Shown here piece after piece: positions 60,101 to 64,000 of a stretch of DNA of 64,000 nt; the stretch's first letter is position 1, and each line of letters starts with the position of its first letter. Location of the stretch: NCBI GenBank assembly GCA_000431795.1, contig FR887359.1, positions 15,730-79,729 of the forward strand, read 5' to 3'. The notes beneath the pieces are model-generated. The model made no database searches and had not been told where the DNA came from. It saw only the letters and a program-made list of their open reading frames with translations. The DNA is from Clostridium sp. CAG:302 (GTDB lineage: Bacteria; Bacillota_I; Bacilli_A; RF39; UBA660). Position numbers and translations under genes: made by a program.

Positions 60101-61719
60101 ATAGTGCTACTGCTAAATTAGCTTTAGAAAATAAGGAAGAAGAAACTACTGATGAAACAGAAACAGAAGTATACAAAGGAACAGTAGTGGCTACTTACAA
60201 AACAGATAAAGGTGTAAAATTACATGATGATGTAGAAACTACTGATTTTGCAGGAACTGATTATACTACTGAAACTAAATCATTCTATGGATATACATTA
60301 AGAGAAATACCATCTAATAAAGAAGGAACTTACATTGCTAATGAAACAATTCAAGTAGATTATGTATATATAAAGAATGAAGGAACAGTAACTGAAAACA
60401 AAGTAAATAAAGTACAAAATAACACTATTACTGATATTAATTCAGAATACAATTATGTATTAAGTTATACTGGTAAAGTAGAAGATTATGTAGGAGAAGT
60501 AACTCTTGAGCTTACTGATACATTACCATATAATGCTGAAATAATATCAAAAGATAATAAATGTGTAGTAAATGGAAGAACAATAGTATGTACTGATGTA
60601 TATACAGTTGATGAAGAACATCAAGTAATAAATGCTGCGTTTAACATTGTATTAAGATACACTAATGTTGGAAGTGAAGTTAAAAACATTGTTAATTCAA
60701 AATTAATATATGGAAATAAAAATGTAACTGATAAAGATGAAGTAATAGATGTTGTTCCTAGTGGAACGGTAGTAGCTACTTACAAAACTGATAAAGGAGT
60801 TACACTAAGTAATAATGTAACAACCACAGATTTAGTAGGTAAAGAATATACTACTGAGGCTAAAGAATTCTTTGGCTATACACTAAAAGAAATACCAAGT
60901 AATAAAGATGGATTATATACAAAAGGAACAACTTATGTAAACTATGTATATACAAAGAATGTAGGTACTTCAGAAGAAGAGTTAAAGAAAGATGGAGTAG
61001 AATTAGTAGGATCAATTACTGATGCCTTTGATTATACAATTACTTATAATACAGAAATTAAAGATTATGTAGGTAAAGCAACACTTACAATTACTGATAT
61101 TCTTCCATTTGAAATAGATGCAGAAAAATCAGAAATTAGTAATAATTGTAAATATATTAAAGAAAATAATACAATATTATGTAAATATGAAATGGATAAT
61201 ACTTTAGTAGGAACAGAAATTACTAATGATGTTAATACAGATATTAATGAAAATAGAAATATTATCTTTAATATTGAAGAAAACTTTAAATTATTCTATA
61301 TCAATGTAGATAAAAAAGAAGTAACTAATAAAGTAACTGCTGAATTAACTTATGGTAATACTACTAAAACTACTGATGATGAACATACTACTGAAGTAGA
61401 AGAAAGTACTGTAATAGTTAATTATGTTACTAAAGATGGTACTAAACTTGCTGATAGTATTACTCTTACAGGTCCTGTAGGAACTACATATGAAACAGTT
61501 AAGAAAGAATTTGATAAATATAGCTTTATTGAAGTTAAAGGTGAAGTAGAAGGGACTTATACTAAAGAACAGCAAGAAGTTACTTATATATATGATTTAA
61601 CTATACTTCCACCACAAACTGGAGTAGAAGCAAATATGTTTATGTATGTTAATTATATATTTGCATTAATTGCTCTAGCAGTAGCTTTTAGAACATATAA
61701 GACTATAAAAAATAATTAA
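57166..61719 (+). CDS. Sortase-anchored surface protein with VWA domain and repeated MucBP/isopeptide-like modules
   Basis: 1517 aa. Signal peptide 1-30 (VLA|DQ). A von Willebrand A domain (about 105-340) has a complete MIDAS: DKSSSM (D112), GGTNL and ISDGQP. After a Tyr-rich region (YNYIINYYYDE) come about four copies of a unit of roughly 170 residues. Each pairs a MucBP-like part (VTVYFKDEQGN, GYTLKEEPTNKNGNY) with a beta module starting DYVGKATLTITDTLP. The end is a sorting signal: LPPQTG at about 1481, a hydrophobic helix and a Lys-rich tail. Likely an adhesin binding mucus or host matrix. Co-transcribed with the sortase (3-nt gap, AGGAGG site). Confidence 0.85.
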   Translation: MKKSLKKFTKILVLIAMIFSDLMTPISVLADQISESTPNKGDIGIDNKVTNNGEMAIVSVGSTKEKGGVKVTKTVSKTDTEGRYKIDFKIEGKDDETSTEVPKQVYAVVVFDKSSSMESSYECVEYDWRDCIRTEYNNKWESAVNGAITFAKTLSNKINGAKIALVGFSGDNGYYYDDSEFDDAEIIKINNNTWFSGTELTSDDFGSPIGGTNLQAGLIKANELLSSVADEKAQKYVVVISDGQPTFYYKDNGYTGGNGQTTNKNTYDKTISAATDVKNLGAEIFSIGYMLPAKSEYDYKSAETILTEVSSPDKEGSTFTHYVNADPEKVANAFTNIAEEMSTASAGTNAVLTDNLGGKFTLTTDSTARSYVSETIANITEEGTTLSFYVDIDKDAPTDWYNTNEGFELKYTNAKGEEKTLTCDQNPQVYWVQNTYDYIVNYYKDSFDNNNKITSETRKALNGTVINESNVERDKYLPKGYEFNTIDPASITITNNGEVKEIKILYTIKKFNYIINYYYDEVLNNSKTETNIPYGTRVNSQDYYLKENEIRDGYILDTVKSDNSSYTIIDNTVVINIYYKKNSYEYSVNYFFNNEKGFTNNSEAIYGDKITARSKWLTNEELNAKGKNDYFLDPNKTEENNSEITVGTNSSKNVLDIYYINTNFDNITETISKTTKTNKVISSNDKVSYTVNYNTQINNVRNGDTIVVTITDTLPGAIIENESTLNGGVYNSEKNTITWTKTYSITEYQSVYTVSERINYTVKYQDYLSKNGSNLINTVYGNTTVSHENVEDKITSGKEDTATVPVEIKGTVTVYFKDEQGNDIAVKQELGEKLAGTPYETSAKEITGYTLKEEPTNKNGNYIEGNIDVIYYYTKNDGNITENELVKEGTEFVSNINDTFSYALKYTGKVEEYVGKATLTITDTLPLKGTIVSKDNRCTFENNTIICTTEYTVNGTLEINEEFNFQVKYSDIKEDKIINSATAKLALENKEEETTDETETEVYKGTVVATYKTDKGVKLHDDVETTDFAGTDYTTETKSFYGYTLREIPSNKEGTYIANETIQVDYVYIKNEGTVTENKVNKVQNNTITDINSEYNYVLSYTGKVEDYVGEVTLELTDTLPYNAEIISKDNKCVVNGRTIVCTDVYTVDEEHQVINAAFNIVLRYTNVGSEVKNIVNSKLIYGNKNVTDKDEVIDVVPSGTVVATYKTDKGVTLSNNVTTTDLVGKEYTTEAKEFFGYTLKEIPSNKDGLYTKGTTYVNYVYTKNVGTSEEELKKDGVELVGSITDAFDYTITYNTEIKDYVGKATLTITDILPFEIDAEKSEISNNCKYIKENNTILCKYEMDNTLVGTEITNDVNTDINENRNIIFNIEENFKLFYINVDKKEVTNKVTAELTYGNTTKTTDDEHTTEVEESTVIVNYVTKDGTKLADSITLTGPVGTTYETVKKEFDKYSFIEVKGEVEGTYTKEQQEVTYIYDLTILPPQTGVEANMFMYVNYIFALIALAVAFRTYKTIKNN

Positions 61720-61727
61720 TAAAAAAT

Positions 61728-61753
61728 GACTTGAGCAAATCAAGTCTTTTTTT
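61728..61753. terminator. Bidirectional terminator between convergent genes
   Basis: GACTTGA/TCAAGTC (61728-61734/61740-61746) with T run on the + side and A run on the other. Confidence 0.8.
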
Positions 61754-62479
61754 CTATATTTTATATTTATTTTTGGTATTTTTTGGTTTATGTTTAAAAA
61801 AGTCAAAAATTAATTTCTTTACATCAGTATATCTATCGTTGATAAATAAATCATGAGTTAAACCATTAATTTCTACTAAAGTAACTGAAGTAGATTTAAT
61901 GTTATCATATACATAATTAACTGAAGTATCAGGAACTATTTCATCTTTAGTACCATGAATTATTAAAGTGGGGCATACTATATTTTTTACATCACTATGA
62001 TGTTCACTAACTAATGACATAAACTCTTTAATCGTAGTAATTGGTACTTTAAATAATCTTGATATAACTTCTTCTTTATTATAATCTTTAAATAAGTTAG
62101 GAACAACTTTAATACTTTCTAATATATTTATTTTATTACCTTCAAACTTAAAATATTGAAAGGCAGGAGCGGCAAGTACTAGTTTTTTTACTTCTTTGTA
62201 TTTACTTGCTAAGTATGCTGCAATAACACCACCCATACTATGACCAATAACATATATTTCTTTATATCCGTGCTTAATTATTTTTTCGATTTGCATCTCT
62301 GACATTTTTATCCAATCATCTTTAGTAACTTTATTAATAATAGCTTTATCATGACCAGGTAGAGTATAAGTAAATACCTTGTAATTATTAACAAATTCTA
62401 AATCATTAGGTAAATTACCATAGTCATAAGCACCACCCGCAAAACCATGTATTAAAAGTATTGCTTTTTTTCTTAACAT
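61754..62479 (-). CDS. Alpha/beta hydrolase (carboxylesterase/monoacylglycerol lipase-like), copy 1
   Basis: 241 aa without signal peptide. Oxyanion-hole motif LLIHGFAGGAYDYG, nucleophile elbow GHSMGGV, acid in HGTKDEIVP and His in NGLTHDLF form a complete triad. Substrate unknown; esterases of this class cut short acyl esters or monoglycerides. It is a tandem duplicate of the next minus-strand gene, with which it shares most of the central 60 residues. AGAGGGTGA site. Confidence 0.82.
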   Translation of the reverse strand: MLRKKAILLIHGFAGGAYDYGNLPNDLEFVNNYKVFTYTLPGHDKAIINKVTKDDWIKMSEMQIEKIIKHGYKEIYVIGHSMGGVIAAYLASKYKEVKKLVLAAPAFQYFKFEGNKINILESIKVVPNLFKDYNKEEVISRLFKVPITTIKEFMSLVSEHHSDVKNIVCPTLIIHGTKDEIVPDTSVNYVYDNIKSTSVTLVEINGLTHDLFINDRYTDVKKLIFDFFKHKPKNTKNKYKI

Positions 62480-62524
62480 TATCTATCACCCTCTATTAAT
62501 ATATTAACATAATATTAATTAATT

Positions 62525-63247
62525 TCAAATAGAATGTTTAATCTTTTTATTATTTTCTTTTCTAGTAAGAAAACAAAATATAATATCTTTTATATCTTGA
62601 TATCGATAGTTATTAAAAATACCATGATTAATATTATCTATGGTCCATAGTTCGACATCTTTAGATTTAACATTATCATATACATATTTAATAGAGGCAA
62701 AAGGTACTGTAGTATCTTTATTTCCCCAAAGCAGTAGAATAGGTATATTAATCTTTTTAACATCTTCATAGTGGTCATTAACTAAATAAGAAAATTCTTT
62801 AACTGTTTTAAGAGGAACTTTAAAGTATTTAGCCATCATCTCTCTAAAAGTATAATTTTTAAATATACTTGGAATTAGTTTAACGCTATCGATAAAGTTA
62901 ATTTTATTATTTTTAAAGTTACAAAATTCAAATGCTGGCGCGGCAAGTACTAACTTTTTCACTTCTTTATATTTACTTCCTAAGTAAGTAGCAATGACAC
63001 CACCCATACTATGACCAACAACATATATTTCTTTGTATCCATATTTAATTAATTTATCTATATTATACTCTGCATCTTTTATCCAATCATCCTTGGTAAC
63101 TTTATTAATAACTAAATTACCATGACCTTTCATTGTATAACTAAATATATCAAATAAACCATTTAGTTCTAAGTCATTAATTAATTCACCATAATCATAA
63201 GTACCACCAGCAAAGCCATGAATAAATAATAGTGCTTTCTTTTTCAT
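62525..63247 (-). CDS. Alpha/beta hydrolase, copy 2
   Basis: 240 aa. Same plan as its neighbour: LLFIHGFAGGTYDYGE, GHSMGGV, acid in WGNKDTTVP and His in INHGIF. Long identical stretches (for example GYKEIYV and SKYKEVKKLVLAAPAF) show a local duplication. It is transcribed first, 45 nt ahead of copy 1, with AAAGGT upstream; the pair follow the DUF3298 gene in one minus-strand operon. Confidence 0.82.
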   Translation of the reverse strand: MKKKALLFIHGFAGGTYDYGELINDLELNGLFDIFSYTMKGHGNLVINKVTKDDWIKDAEYNIDKLIKYGYKEIYVVGHSMGGVIATYLGSKYKEVKKLVLAAPAFEFCNFKNNKINFIDSVKLIPSIFKNYTFREMMAKYFKVPLKTVKEFSYLVNDHYEDVKKINIPILLLWGNKDTTVPFASIKYVYDNVKSKDVELWTIDNINHGIFNNYRYQDIKDIIFCFLTRKENNKKIKHSI

Positions 63248-63263
63248 TTGGATTCTACCTTTC

Positions 63264-63923
63264 TTATATATTTAAATTTAATTTACTATAAGGTATTAAT
63301 ATATTGTAATCACCAAAATAATATGGTGCTATTTGATATCTTTCAAAGAAGATAATAATACCTTCATCAGTTAAAGCTAATCTTTTGAAGTTATCTGTCT
63401 TAGGACTAGTGCCATCCATTAACATTTCTTTAACATCACTATTACTAAGTACTTTGTTTCTTAATAATTCTTCTCTAGATATATTAGATAATTTAATTAA
63501 TATATTTTTATCTATATTAATTAAATCATTTATATTAATAAAAGAATTATTTTTAGTATTATAAATAACAGTATCAATATAATGATTAGGATGGGCTCCT
63601 CCAAGAAAAAGTTCACTATAAAATACAAGAGATATATAATCTTTATATTTATATTCTTTATAATCTATATATAATGTATAAATATGATAATTATCATCAA
63701 AGGGAGTATTCTTAATTTCTCTACTATATTTATTAATAATATATTTAATTCTTTTATTAAGTTTTCTATACTTAAAACTAGGATACTTAATACTAATTTC
63801 CAATTCATTATCTTTTTCATTAACAAATTTAACTCTACTATTATTAATACTAATAATGAAGTAGATAATTAATAGGGTAAAAAATATAAATAAAGATATT
63901 ATAAATAAAATATTTTTTTTCAT
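63264..63923 (-). CDS. DUF3298/RsiV-like membrane-anchored protein
   Basis: 219 aa. One N-terminal helix (about 5-28), then an outer domain with the DUF3298 landmarks GGAHPNHYIDTVIYNTKNN and FERYQIAPYYFGDYNILIPYSKL. The same domain forms the outer part of anti-sigma factor RsiV, which binds lysozyme, and of PdaC. Here the cytoplasmic portion is only a few residues, so it is not an anti-sigma factor. It lies 16 nt before the hydrolase pair. Confidence 0.75.
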   Translation of the reverse strand: MKKNILFIISLFIFFTLLIIYFIISINNSRVKFVNEKDNELEISIKYPSFKYRKLNKRIKYIINKYSREIKNTPFDDNYHIYTLYIDYKEYKYKDYISLVFYSELFLGGAHPNHYIDTVIYNTKNNSFININDLINIDKNILIKLSNISREELLRNKVLSNSDVKEMLMDGTSPKTDNFKRLALTDEGIIIFFERYQIAPYYFGDYNILIPYSKLNLNI

Positions 63924-64000
63924 ACTAAAATATATTCTTACTAAGATCTAAATATTAATATAACTTTATGTATAAATAACTCACTTATATATAATATAAG
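63924..64000. other. Right edge: upstream region of the DUF3298 gene
   Basis: AT-rich; no clear gene, promoter or Shine-Dalgarno site can be called in these 77 bases. Confidence 0.5.

Overview
The window is AT-rich DNA with almost all genes on the + strand. It comes from a low-GC Gram-positive of the Bacilli type. The evidence is Bacillus-like gene order (a ymfM-like gene, pgsA, recA; and a ypmB-like gene, dnaD, nth), a Bacillus-type RNase P RNA, TTGACA/TATAAT promoters with many extended -10 elements, a T-box on thrS, and sortase and SipW-type secretion. TGA is rare but is used as a stop: several genes end in ATGA overlaps, and a TGA separates the ytxG-like and ytxH-like genes. Standard code 11 therefore fits and Mycoplasma code 4 does not. 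The relatives I would guess are uncultured gut Bacilli (RF39 or Erysipelotrichia-like); this is inference only.

Layout. 1-4.6 kb is housekeeping: a receiver-domain tail, gpsB with rnpB, a RodZ/YmfM-like gene, pgsA, recA and a lipid kinase. 4.65-6.2 kb on the minus strand holds two flavodoxin-like genes and ssrA (tmRNA). 6.3-9.8 kb is a SipW signal peptidase operon with a TasA/camelysin-like substrate. 9.9-12.5 kb carries an S41 protease, a SleB/CwlJ-like hydrolase and a DUF368 carrier-lipid translocase candidate, followed by three minus-strand tRNAs and a 38-residue membrane microprotein. 13.3-21.1 kb is a three-gene surface-protein operon (1863, 470 and 247 aa). Next come a transglutaminase-like protein and a non-coding stretch whose 3' part resembles an IS200/IS605 omega-RNA/right end. 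22.8-35 kb has alaS, an RNase J with an altered motif, a lipoprotein, an acidic protein, YtxG/YtxH-like genes, an SDR, whiA, a strongly structured unidentified RNA, and a U32 peptidase gene broken by a one-base frameshift. 35-44.3 kb has T-box/thrS, a CheD-like protein, cca, the ypmB-like/dnaD/nth group, a radical SAM protein and asnB. 44.3-56.3 kb has a YdjGHI-like zinc-ribbon/Tim44/SPFH group, fhs, mtaB, an ADP-ribosyltransferase-like protein, a heterodimeric ABC exporter and a cysteine desulfurase. 56.4-64 kb has a class B sortase with its likely substrate (VWA plus repeats plus LPPQTG), two tandem alpha/beta hydrolases and a DUF3298 protein.

The feature that runs through the whole window is a family of eleven intergenic elements. 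Each is made of two abutting hairpins with nearly fixed geometry: 9-bp then 9-10-bp stems, each capped by a recurrent C/T mismatch around a short apex. The stem sequences differ between copies but stay paired, which points to selection on the fold. With the 290-nt structured RNA at 32.3 kb and the omega-RNA-like transcript at 22.5 kb, these are the best candidates for undescribed biology here.
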